DNA from: a bacterium
Lineage (GTDB): Bacteria > UBP6 > UBA1177
Direction: 5' to 3'
DNA length: 64,000 nt
Assembly: GCA_017961325.1 (NCBI GenBank)
Contig: JAGCXM010000015.1
Coordinates: forward strand, 164,412 to 228,411
Shown here: positions 50,995 to 59,620 of the stretch, piece by piece
How the letters are laid out: every line of letters starts with the position of its first letter
How positions within the stretch are numbered: the first letter of the stretch is position 1
The notes under the pieces: model-generated
Database searches by the model: none
The model's input: only the letters and a program-made list of their open reading frames with translations
What the model was told of the DNA's origin: nothing
Made by a program: the position numbers and the translations under genes

Positions 50995-52131
50995 TTAACC
51001 GTTAAGCATCTCAAGCATAATTTTGAGAGCGACTTCGACTGCCCCGAAATCGGGGAAAAAGAGATTTGAGTGAAGTGAAACAGGCTCGGCATCCGGATCT
51101 TTGCGGCAGCCTGTCCAGAACATGACACCGCTCCATTTTTTCGTGAAATAGCCGAAATCCTCTCCTACGAGATCGCCTTTTTTGTAAATGCACTTTATCC
51201 CGTGTTTCTCGGCAGCCGTTTTAAGTTTCACAAATAATTCCGGTGTATTGCGGACTTCGATGTATTCGCCCAGAATCGTGAGTCTTGATGTACAGCCGTA
51301 ACTTTCAGCGCATCTTTGAGCAGTTTCTTCAACTATTTTTGTGCCGACAGCCATCATTTCGGAAGTAAAGGAGCGCAAAGTCCCTTCGATCTTTGAATAT
51401 CCCGAAACGACATTTCTCGCCGTTCCGGAAACAAGTTTGCCGAAGTGGGCGTGAAAAATTTCCGTAGGATTTATGTTTTTGCGTATATCGTGCTCGACAA
51501 CGGTCAGAAATTCAGCCGCTGCGGCAAGTGCGTCGTGACCGCGTTCCGGAAATGCGGCGTGAGCAGTTTTTCCTTCAAAAACGACATCGACTTCGCGCGG
51601 AATGGCGAAAAGAACATTGTCGTTTGAAGCTATCTCGCCGACAAGAAAATCGTCGTTTACGTGAATCGCGTGCGCCGCTTCAATATTGTATTTGTCGAAA
51701 ACGCCGCTTTCAATCATCTTTCTCGCGCCTCCGGCACCCTCTTCTCCCGGCTGGAAGACGAAAAGGATATTCTTTTCAGGCAGTTTTTCAGCAACTTCCG
51801 CCAGAATTCCACATAAAACAGTCATGTGGATGTCGTGACCGCAGGCGTGCATGACGCCGGGATTTTTGGAAACGATCTCGTGGTCGGGAGTTTCATCGAC
51901 TCTGATCGCGTCCATATCTGCGCGGAAAAGTTTGTATGGTACCTCTCCGCCGTTGTGATAGTCAATAACGATCGAAGTCAGGAACGGGCGACGGACGGTA
52001 AAAAGCGGTGAACCTTTGGCAACTTCGTCAAAAAAACCGAGAATTATCTCCGCCGTTTTGAACTCGTTGAACGAAGGCTCAGGAGATTCGTGCAGAGTCC
52101 TGCGGAGTTTTTTAAGTCTTTCGAGATCCAT
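50995..52131 (-). CDS. M20-family amidohydrolase (peptidase M20D)
   Basis: 378 residues. 'RLKKLRRTLHESPEPSFNE' at the start, the metal ligands in 'VMHACGHDIHMTVLCGI' (~95-111), 'FVFQPGEEGAGGARKMI' and 'AHAIHVND', plus a dimerisation lid ~180-290. These are hallmarks of the M20D group, which deacylates N-acyl amino acids or aminoacyl conjugates and is cytoplasmic. It starts directly at the stop of the Tricorn-type protease gene (no gap), so the two are co-transcribed, fitting a peptide/amino-acid salvage role. Confidence 0.9.
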   Translation of the reverse strand: MDLERLKKLRRTLHESPEPSFNEFKTAEIILGFFDEVAKGSPLFTVRRPFLTSIVIDYHNGGEVPYKLFRADMDAIRVDETPDHEIVSKNPGVMHACGHDIHMTVLCGILAEVAEKLPEKNILFVFQPGEEGAGGARKMIESGVFDKYNIEAAHAIHVNDDFLVGEIASNDNVLFAIPREVDVVFEGKTAHAAFPERGHDALAAAAEFLTVVEHDIRKNINPTEIFHAHFGKLVSGTARNVVSGYSKIEGTLRSFTSEMMAVGTKIVEETAQRCAESYGCTSRLTILGEYIEVRNTPELFVKLKTAAEKHGIKCIYKKGDLVGEDFGYFTKKWSGVMFWTGCRKDPDAEPVSLHSNLFFPDFGAVEVALKIMLEMLNG

Positions 52132-55100
52132 TTATTTCTCCTCAAGAAGAAGCTGAACCGCCTTTTCCAACTGCGGATCACGTCCTTCGATGATGTTGCT
52201 GGGAAGCATCGGCACCACGAAATCTGGAACCAGTTCGTTGTTCTCGAGATATTTCCCGTCGTTTGCGATGATGCCTATCTGCGGGATACCGAAATACATC
52301 GACTCGTCAAGAAGAAGCGGCCACCAGACTGCCGTAGCAGTTCCGGCAACGGGCATTCCGACGATCTTTCCGAGTTTGAGTTCGCGGTAGGCATACGGGA
52401 ACATGTGGGCGTCGCTGTAGTTGCCTTCGTTGACAAGCAGGATGCTCTTTTTCGTCCAGCGGTCCTGAGGATCTCCGCCGAAATTCTTCACTCCGCGGTG
52501 GCTGTACTGCGTGTACTTTTTGCCGCCGAAAAGGACTGAAAGCTCGTCGTGGAGCCATCCGCCGCCGTTAAAGCGCGTGTCAATGACGATTCCTTCGGCG
52601 TTGCTGTATCTGCCCATAATTTCGTCGAATATCGTTTTGAAGCTGCCGCCGTCCATTCCGCGGATATGGACGTAGCCTAGCTTTCCGCCGGAAAGTTTTT
52701 CAACTGCTTCATGGTTCCTTTTGACCCAGCGGTTGTAGAGAAGCTCGAATTCGGGTCTGTATCCGATCGGCTTGACGACTTCTTCCCAATGCTCCGAAGT
52801 TTCTGTGTTCCAGAACGAAATCCTGACTTTTCTGTCGGCAGTGCGGTTGAGCAGTTTGTCGAAACTTTCGGCAGTTACGTTCATTCCGTTGATTTTTTCA
52901 ATGATATTGCCGGCTTTCACTTTACTTTCCGCCTTGTCAAGCGGTCCGCCTTTCATAATTTCTTCAATTTTCACGCCTCGTTTGTCGAAAGAGTAGAAAA
53001 TTCCGAGCCTTCCCGATGCATCGCCCATCGGCATGTATGGCATGTAGCCGCTTCCCGTGTGGGAAACGTTGAGTTCACCCAGCATTTCGGACAGAAGTTC
53101 GCTGAAATCGTAGTTATTGTTTATGAACGGAATGAATTTCGCGTATTCTTCCCTGTATTTCACCCAGTCTACGCCGTGAAGACCAGTGTCGTAGAACTTG
53201 TCATTCATGGTTTTCCAAACAAATTCAAAGAGATACGCATATTCAGAAGATTTATCGACCGAAAATTCGGCATTCGGCGCAACGGGTTTGACTTTTCCGT
53301 CGGCGACACCGATTTTCGTAGCCTTTCTTTGAGCAAGAACAAAAAGTGACGTTCCGTTTGCATCCACATTCAGCGAAAAACGGGGATCATTCCAGAACGA
53401 AATATTTCTCGGATGAGGAATTGAGGTGACAACCCTTTCCTTCTTTTCACGGAGATCCTGCGCAAAAACACGGAATTCAGTCGGATCGAAAGTCATGTAG
53501 TAGAGCGTTTCACCGTCCTTGGAAACAGCGTGCTCCACATAATTCGCCGGGCTTAGTGAAGTTTTGACGATTCTTTCTTCGATATCATTCGTGTCGAACT
53601 CAACGGCTTCCTTTTTCTCGGCAGCTGCCGGTTGAGCCGGTTTCGCAGCTATATTAATTACGTTCGCAGCCGCAGCCTTTTTGTCAGCCTCCGCCTTTTT
53701 CTCGTCTGACAACTCCTCTTTGGTTTTCCGGAAATTGTCCAAACCTTTTTTGTTGAGGAAAAATGCGTAAAGATCAGAATCGCTTATCCACGAAATGAAT
53801 TCGCCGTTTCCGCTCCACTTTGGAAGTGCGTCAAATGCACCGGAATTCGTGATGTTTACGACTTCCCCGCCCTTTGCGTCAACGATTCCGACTTCACCGC
53901 TCCAGCGGTCCCTGTCATTGAAGACGACTGCAAGGCGCGAACTGTCCGGTGACCATGAATAGTACTGGTCTCCGTCGATGTAGGAAACGTTTTTTTCGCC
54001 CGGAAGTACAGTCGTGTGCGTATTTTTCTCGGTATCGAAAACGACAAGTTCAGTTCTGTTTTTGAGGTATGCGATTTTATTTCCGTCAGGCGAATAGTAA
54101 GCCTGGAAAGCGTTGAAATCACCTGAAATCACTACTCTTTCACTGATTTTAGTCGAAGTTGCAAAATAAGGTTCGTTTTCATCTTCGAGAGTCGTTTCGT
54201 AGACTTTCCAGGTGCCGTCTCTGAACGAAGAGTAAAGCAGTTTTCTGTTTTTCGGATGTATATTTACCCATCTTTCCTCGTTCGGCGTGTCGGTGATTCT
54301 TTTCGTCGTTCCAGTTTCGGTGTTTACGACATAGACTTCACCGCGCAGAACCATCGCGGCTTCGCTTCCGTCGCCGTTCGGAGCAACTTCATCAGCCGCA
54401 GAAAGCATCGAGCGGAATTCGGTTCCCTTTTTTTCAACCGTCGAGAATATTTCGAGTTTTTTTGGTTCTTCACCATTTTTCAAAGTGTAGATCTGTCCGT
54501 CGTATGAAAAGCAGAAGGTTCCGTTTTTGCTTCTTGTAAGAAATCTTACCGGATGGGTGTCAAATTTCGTCACCTGAATTTTAGCACCTGCGGCAGAACG
54601 CTTCCAGATGTTGAAAGAGCCGCTTTCTTCACTCAGATAGTAGATTTCACCGCCATCTCCGAAGACAGGGTTTCTGTCTTCTCCGCCGAAGTCACTGAGT
54701 TTATTGAACTTTTTTACATTGGCATCATATTCCCAGATGTCGCGGGCGTTGCTTGAAACATGGTGCTTGCGCCACTCGCTCTCGTAACCCTTTTTGTCGT
54801 GGTAGATGAATTTAGAGCCGTCTCCGCTGATTTTCAGATCCATGACCGGAAACGGAAGTTCGAGCGTTTCGGCACCGCCTTCAGCCGGAACCGAGTAAAG
54901 CTGCGGCATGCTTCTCGACGGGAAAAGCGAACTCTCTTTCGTGCCGATTCTCGGAGAATAGAAGTAAATCCGCGAATCGTCTGGCGAAAAAGCCATCGGA
55001 AAGTCGTTTGCCGAATGAAAAGTTACCCTTTCGGCCGTTCCGCCGTTGCGCGAAATGACGTAGATATCGTGGTTTCCGTAGCGGCTGCTGACAAAAGCGA

Positions 55101-55437
55101 GTTTCGTTCCGTCATTCGACCAGACCGGCATTGATTCAAAGGAAGGAGCCGTGGTTAAAGCCCGTGCAAAACCGCCTTCAGCCGGCACGATGTAAACGTC
55201 TCCCATGAATGCGAAAGCAATTTCGCTTCCGTCGGGAGAAATAGCCGGATATCTGAGCCAGTTGAGCAGATTTCCCGTCTCTTTCTGAACCTGAGAGACG
55301 GCCGACGCTTCGACATGAACTATCTTGTCAACAGGTTTTTCTTTTTTTATTTTGGTTTCAATACCTAAAAAAGAGTCCAGCTGCTGACATGAAACGAACA
55401 GAAAAACAAGTAAAATCGCGGTAACAAACCTTTTCAT
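52132..55437 (-). CDS. Tricorn-type serine protease, lipoprotein
   Basis: 1101 residues, close to Tricorn proteases (~1070). Residues ~60-700 are beta-propeller repeats of the TolB/WD40 type ('ISPDGSEIAFAFMGDVYIVP', 'WSNDGTKLAFVSSRYGNHDI', 'WSPDSSRLAVVF'). Then come a helical lid, a PDZ domain (~850) and the tail-specific protease core with 'IDTRFNGGGWLHDELSVLFG' and 'VNEGNYSDAHMFPYAYREL', which contains the likely nucleophile Ser. Unlike archaeal Tricorn, it starts with a lipoprotein signal (lipobox 'LFVSCQ'), placing it in the periplasm. Degrades oligopeptides; pairs with the amidohydrolase gene downstream. Confidence 0.88.
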   Translation of the reverse strand: MKRFVTAILLVFLFVSCQQLDSFLGIETKIKKEKPVDKIVHVEASAVSQVQKETGNLLNWLRYPAISPDGSEIAFAFMGDVYIVPAEGGFARALTTAPSFESMPVWSNDGTKLAFVSSRYGNHDIYVISRNGGTAERVTFHSANDFPMAFSPDDSRIYFYSPRIGTKESSLFPSRSMPQLYSVPAEGGAETLELPFPVMDLKISGDGSKFIYHDKKGYESEWRKHHVSSNARDIWEYDANVKKFNKLSDFGGEDRNPVFGDGGEIYYLSEESGSFNIWKRSAAGAKIQVTKFDTHPVRFLTRSKNGTFCFSYDGQIYTLKNGEEPKKLEIFSTVEKKGTEFRSMLSAADEVAPNGDGSEAAMVLRGEVYVVNTETGTTKRITDTPNEERWVNIHPKNRKLLYSSFRDGTWKVYETTLEDENEPYFATSTKISERVVISGDFNAFQAYYSPDGNKIAYLKNRTELVVFDTEKNTHTTVLPGEKNVSYIDGDQYYSWSPDSSRLAVVFNDRDRWSGEVGIVDAKGGEVVNITNSGAFDALPKWSGNGEFISWISDSDLYAFFLNKKGLDNFRKTKEELSDEKKAEADKKAAAANVINIAAKPAQPAAAEKKEAVEFDTNDIEERIVKTSLSPANYVEHAVSKDGETLYYMTFDPTEFRVFAQDLREKKERVVTSIPHPRNISFWNDPRFSLNVDANGTSLFVLAQRKATKIGVADGKVKPVAPNAEFSVDKSSEYAYLFEFVWKTMNDKFYDTGLHGVDWVKYREEYAKFIPFINNNYDFSELLSEMLGELNVSHTGSGYMPYMPMGDASGRLGIFYSFDKRGVKIEEIMKGGPLDKAESKVKAGNIIEKINGMNVTAESFDKLLNRTADRKVRISFWNTETSEHWEEVVKPIGYRPEFELLYNRWVKRNHEAVEKLSGGKLGYVHIRGMDGGSFKTIFDEIMGRYSNAEGIVIDTRFNGGGWLHDELSVLFGGKKYTQYSHRGVKNFGGDPQDRWTKKSILLVNEGNYSDAHMFPYAYRELKLGKIVGMPVAGTATAVWWPLLLDESMYFGIPQIGIIANDGKYLENNELVPDFVVPMLPSNIIEGRDPQLEKAVQLLLEEK

Positions 55438-55499
55438 AAGACCTCCGGTAAAACCTCACCACTTTCCATCTACACTGATTATTACAACGCAAAACGGTT

Positions 55500-57347
55500 T
55501 CAGTCAAGAAGAAGCACCGCCCCGGCTATGCTCCCGGCATCTATTCCTTCCGCTTTTCTCAGTTCTCTCTGCGTTCCGTGAGTCGAAAAAGTGTCTTTGA
55601 CGCCGAGAATCGTACATTTTGTGTCCATTTTGAGTTCGCTGAGTTTTTCAAGTACCGCAGAACCGGCTCCGCCTGCCGCAATGCCGTCTTCAACCGTGAC
55701 TATACGCGTTATACCGTGCTTTTCAATCAGTTCGAAAAGCTCGGCAGGCAGCGGTTTTACGAATTTCAGGTCGTAAACGAACGGTGAAATTCCAGCTTTT
55801 TCAAGTCTTTCAGCTGCATCAAGCGCGAAAACGGTCGTTATTCCGACTCCGACAATCATGATTTTGTCCTTTCCGCTTCTCATCAATTCACCGGTACAGG
55901 TTTTGAGCGGAGTAAGACGGTTCGAAGCGCGTTTTCCGAGACCGCTTCCTCTCGGATAGCGGATAGCTACCGGGGAATGAAGAGTCAGCGAAAATTCAAT
56001 CATTCTCGCCATTTCCGATTCATCGCGCGGTGCCATGACGGTCATGTTCGGGATCATCCGGCAGTAAGCGAGATCAAAAAGCCCGTGGTGCGTCGCGCCG
56101 TCTTCACCGACAAGTCCCGCTCTGTCGATAAGAAAAGTTACCGGCAGATTCTGAAGCGCGACATCATGAACGATATTGTCAAAAGCACGCTGCAGAAACG
56201 TCGAATATATAGCAACGACCGGACGCAGACCGCCGGCGGCAAGTCCCGAAGCGAAAGTCACGGCGTGTCCTTCCGACATTCCGACATCGTAAACTCTTGC
56301 CGGAAACGTCTCCTGAAGTTTCCAAAGCCCCGTTCCGTCGGGCATCGCGGCGGTTATCGCTACAAGATTCGAATGTCTCCTGAAAAGACGCGGCAGATAA
56401 TCAGCAAGGTATGCCGTGAAAGAGGGAGATGCCGGCTTTTTCATTTCTCCGGTTCTGACGTCGAATGGAGCTATCCCGTGGAATTTCCTGGGATTTTCCT
56501 CCGCAAACTTATAGCCTTTCCCTTTCATCGTGTGAATGTGAAGAAGCACGGGTTCACCGTTAGGTTTCAAATCCTGAAGCGTTTCGACAAGTTCTTCGAT
56601 GTTATGTCCGTCAATAGGCCCTACATACTGGTATCCGAACCCTTCAAAAAGGATTCCCGGCGTCAGCAGAGATTTTGACGAATTGATAGTTTTTCTAATA
56701 ATATCAACTATTTTGTCTCCGTGAAAAATCGGAGGCAGCTTGGAAATGAGCTGTTTTATCTCGGTTCTTGCAGCCGAATATTTCTGCCCTGAAAGCTTGC
56801 GGCTGAACCATTTTGAAAGCGCGCCGACCGAAGTCGAAATGAACATGTCGTTGTCGTTTAGTATCGTTATCGTGTTTCTGCCGAATCGGTCGACGTTGTT
56901 CATCGCTTCAAGTGCGAGTCCGCTCGTTATCGCTCCGTCGCCGATTACCGAAATCACCTTTGAGCGGTTGCCGCGCGTCCTCATCGCCTCGCGCATTCCG
57001 AGACCCGCAGAAATCGACGTTCCGCCGTGTCCCGTCCCGAAAAAGTCGTATTTCGATTCCGAAATTTTTGGGAATCCCGAAATGCCGCCGAAAGTCCTGA
57101 GAGTGTCGAAGTTTTCACTCCGGTCAGTAAGCATTTTGTATGCGTATGACTGATGCCCGACATCCCAGATCACCTTGTCCTGCGGCAGCTCGAAAACTTT
57201 GAGCAGAGCTATCGTAAGTTCGACCGTTCCGAGAGAGGAAGCGAGGTGCCCGCCTCTTTTTGAAACCGTTTCGACCATTTTTTTCCGCGTTTCCGCAGCG
57301 ATTTTATAAAGTTCCTTCAAATCGGCATTCTTTATTCTTTCTATCAT
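55500..57347 (-). CDS. dxs: 1-deoxy-D-xylulose-5-phosphate synthase
   Basis: First enzyme of the MEP isoprenoid pathway: joins pyruvate and glyceraldehyde-3-phosphate with thiamine diphosphate. 615 residues. ThDP site 'GDGAITSGLALEAMNN' (~134-149) with 'NDNDMFIS', 'GHQSYAYKMLT' (~68), 'IDGHNIEELVETL', and the second-domain motif 'DRAGLVGEDGATHHG' (~410). ATG at 57347 has GGAG; a GTG further upstream overlaps rsmE. Starts 1 base after the rsmE stop, so translationally coupled. Confidence 0.96.
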   Translation of the reverse strand: MIERIKNADLKELYKIAAETRKKMVETVSKRGGHLASSLGTVELTIALLKVFELPQDKVIWDVGHQSYAYKMLTDRSENFDTLRTFGGISGFPKISESKYDFFGTGHGGTSISAGLGMREAMRTRGNRSKVISVIGDGAITSGLALEAMNNVDRFGRNTITILNDNDMFISTSVGALSKWFSRKLSGQKYSAARTEIKQLISKLPPIFHGDKIVDIIRKTINSSKSLLTPGILFEGFGYQYVGPIDGHNIEELVETLQDLKPNGEPVLLHIHTMKGKGYKFAEENPRKFHGIAPFDVRTGEMKKPASPSFTAYLADYLPRLFRRHSNLVAITAAMPDGTGLWKLQETFPARVYDVGMSEGHAVTFASGLAAGGLRPVVAIYSTFLQRAFDNIVHDVALQNLPVTFLIDRAGLVGEDGATHHGLFDLAYCRMIPNMTVMAPRDESEMARMIEFSLTLHSPVAIRYPRGSGLGKRASNRLTPLKTCTGELMRSGKDKIMIVGVGITTVFALDAAERLEKAGISPFVYDLKFVKPLPAELFELIEKHGITRIVTVEDGIAAGGAGSAVLEKLSELKMDTKCTILGVKDTFSTHGTQRELRKAEGIDAGSIAGAVLLLD

Positions 57348-57348
57348 T

Positions 57349-58059
57349 TCATTCTCCACTCTGCAGATTTATCAGGTTTCTGACGAAAGCGAGCGTTGCC
57401 GTGACGGCGTTTTCCATCCTCAAAATCGGAGTTTTCAGAGAAAACATTTTGAAATTTTTCCCCTCGAAAAAAGCCTCCTCTCTCTCGGAAAATCCACCTT
57501 CAGCACCGATCCAGAGCATTTTGTCTTTTTTATTGTTGCAGAGATAACTATTCAGATTTATTGGTGAATAAGGATGAAGAACAATGTGTTCGCAATCCAT
57601 TGAGGCAAGTTCTTCAAGCGGTTTCAAAGTTATTTCAGGCAAAAATGTCCGGCGCGACTGCGAAGCCGCCGAAGCGACTATCGTTTTGAAACGCGGCATC
57701 TTTTTTTCAATAAACTTCATATCGGTGTTCGAGTAGTCTGAGCGAAAAATGAAAAACGCATCCGCACCCGCTTCGACTCCGTTGCGCAGACACTCTTCAA
57801 TTGCGGAAACATCGGCTGAAGCAAGAGCGGCAAAAAGTTTCGGCTCGCTACGTAAGTCACTGTATTTATTTATTATTTTAAAAACAGCATCTTTGCCGGA
57901 AAGCTCACATTCGGTTTCAAAGACCTCCCCCGCAGAAGCAAAAGAAATCCTTTCTTTGCTACGGATCCTGCGCACCTTGACCAAATAATGTAGATCAGCT
58001 TCATCCGGAATAAGCAGCTCTCCTGAAATATTAAGCCTTTCTTTGACTAAATGAATCAT
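57349..58059 (-). CDS. rsmE: 16S rRNA (uracil-1498-N3)-methyltransferase RsmE
   Basis: 236 residues. N-terminal PUA-like part ('MIHLVKERLN', 'DLHYLVKVRRIRS'), then a SPOUT methyltransferase domain ending 'HPYSPINLNSYLCNNK', 'WIGAEGGFSEREEAFF' and 'SLKTPILRMENAVTATLAFV', the SAM-binding knot. Methylates N3 of U1498 in 16S rRNA. The ATG at 58059 matches where homologues begin, though it lacks a good SD; a run of TTG codons upstream at 58089 is the alternative start. First gene before dxs. Confidence 0.9.
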   Translation of the reverse strand: MIHLVKERLNISGELLIPDEADLHYLVKVRRIRSKERISFASAGEVFETECELSGKDAVFKIINKYSDLRSEPKLFAALASADVSAIEECLRNGVEAGADAFFIFRSDYSNTDMKFIEKKMPRFKTIVASAASQSRRTFLPEITLKPLEELASMDCEHIVLHPYSPINLNSYLCNNKKDKMLWIGAEGGFSEREEAFFEGKNFKMFSLKTPILRMENAVTATLAFVRNLINLQSGE

Positions 58060-58097
58060 TTCAACAGTCTTTTCTAAAATCAACAACAAAACGGGGA

Positions 58098-58125
58098 ATT
58101 ATAAAAATTTTTTTTTATTTCGACA
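58098..58125 (-). promoter_or_regulatory. Candidate promoter of rsmE-dxs
   Basis: Minus strand TGTCGA (-35, 58120-58125), 16 bases of A/T, TATAAT (-10, 58098-58103). The -10 is perfect; the -35 matches only half the consensus. Start would be near 58091, ~30 bases before the chosen rsmE ATG. Confidence 0.4.
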
Positions 58126-58173
58126 TTTTTTCTTGTCTCAGCGTATACAAATACAAACGGATTATCGGCGGCA

Positions 58174-59457
58174 TCACTCCTTTGCACCGTTCTTCAGCAG
58201 CATTTCAATCAATTCCGGTCGCTTTTCTTTTCTGGCGACACTCAAAGGCGTGTTTCCGCTGCAGTCCTTGTAGTTGGCATCGGCACCTTTTGAAAGCAGA
58301 TAGGCTGCAACATCGCCATGCCATTCTCTTATAGCCGTGATAAGCGGTGTTTCTCCGTTTTCACCGATAAAAAATTCATAGCTTTCCGCCTTACGGATGC
58401 CTCCTTTGAACATTTCATCGATTTTTTTACGGTTGTTTGCAATTCTCCGCAGCAGGAATTTATCATATTTTTCATTCACCAGATCAAACTTAACTGTCAT
58501 AAGATACATTGCGTTCAGAAAAGAAGCCTCGTTCTGAGATATCGGATAGTCGTTTTTGGCAAAAGGATAGAACTCTCTCAGTTTTTTTACGTGTCTGTGG
58601 TCTGTTTTTTCAAGAACCTCAACCACTTTATCAAAATTTACTATATCCTTTTCTTTCAATAAAAGATTGTTGAAACACCCTGGGTTTTCATCCGGTTTAA
58701 GCCCTGCTTCTTCGATCAGATATTTGACGGCTTCCAGACGACCTTTAGCAGATGCAGCGTCAAGCGGAGATATGAAAACCGTAAATTTCAAATCCTCCTC
58801 TTCAATCGTAAGAAATCCTTCTTTTCTGACATCGGCTCCGTTCTTAACCAGAAAATTTATGATGCCTTCATTGCCGTTGTAAGCCGCCCACATTATCGGT
58901 GTCACACCTGTTTCATCGGTCTGATTTACATCAGCCCCTTTTTCTATCAAGGCTTTCACCTTTTCAGTTTCGTCATTTCGGATGTATTCGATGAGAGTTT
59001 TTTCCTGCTGCTCACTTTTTAATAAAGGCTGGAGCGGACTCAAGACCAGAAGCAAAGAAATCAGAATAAGAACAACTACTACGTATTTTTTGGCCGGAAA
59101 CGAAATTTCTCTGATAAAAATTCCGATAAACCCGCCAAACATGGCTGATACAAACAGCTTTAGCGCCACAGAAGAAGTTATAAAATTGAAAATGCTGTTA
59201 ATTAAAAAATGACCGGAAAAGAGAGATATGAAAAAGAAAAGAACTCTTTTGCTGCCTTTGACATCATAGTTTTTTCTGATCAGAAAGAAACCGGTTAAAA
59301 AACAAACTCCACCTAAACAGAACGGATATGGTTCAACAAGAGAACCTCTTGGTAGAATATGTGCATATACCATCACGCCCCAAAACAGCGCAACAGCAAA
59401 TTCCGCAAGAAAAACAATCAAAGTATTGAGTAAAGCACCTTTTATAAGTTTTAACAC
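58174..59457 (-). CDS. Ankyrin-repeat membrane protein
   Basis: 427 residues. Five or so hydrophobic spans at 1-150 ('NTLIVFLAEFAVALFWGVMV', 'VLFFFISLFSGHFLI', 'YVVVVLILISLLLVL'), then ankyrin repeats in the cytoplasm: 'ALIEKGADVNQTDETGVTPI', 'FLVKNGADVRKEG', 'SPLDAASAKGRLEAVKYLI', and at the end 'AAYLLSKGADANYKDCSGNT' and 'LIEMLLKNGAKE'. Ankyrins bind protein partners; no enzyme domain is seen. Start GTG at 59457 has GGAG 7 bases before it; the earlier ATG at 59490 has none. Not a known family. Confidence 0.75.
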   Translation of the reverse strand: MLKLIKGALLNTLIVFLAEFAVALFWGVMVYAHILPRGSLVEPYPFCLGGVCFLTGFFLIRKNYDVKGSKRVLFFFISLFSGHFLINSIFNFITSSVALKLFVSAMFGGFIGIFIREISFPAKKYVVVVLILISLLLVLSPLQPLLKSEQQEKTLIEYIRNDETEKVKALIEKGADVNQTDETGVTPIMWAAYNGNEGIINFLVKNGADVRKEGFLTIEEEDLKFTVFISPLDAASAKGRLEAVKYLIEEAGLKPDENPGCFNNLLLKEKDIVNFDKVVEVLEKTDHRHVKKLREFYPFAKNDYPISQNEASFLNAMYLMTVKFDLVNEKYDKFLLRRIANNRKKIDEMFKGGIRKAESYEFFIGENGETPLITAIREWHGDVAAYLLSKGADANYKDCSGNTPLSVARKEKRPELIEMLLKNGAKE

Positions 59458-59620
59458 AATAAGCTCCTTAGTTAAAATACGGGTCAACATTCGTTTGCGG
59501 GAATCCGGATTGCTGCCATTTTCCGTAACCCCGACAAATCTGGTCTTAGAAAAAGAAACGTAAAAAGGAAGAAGAGGGTTAAAAACGAAAAGAAATGCAG
59601 ATGCGTTTTATATGAAAGAA

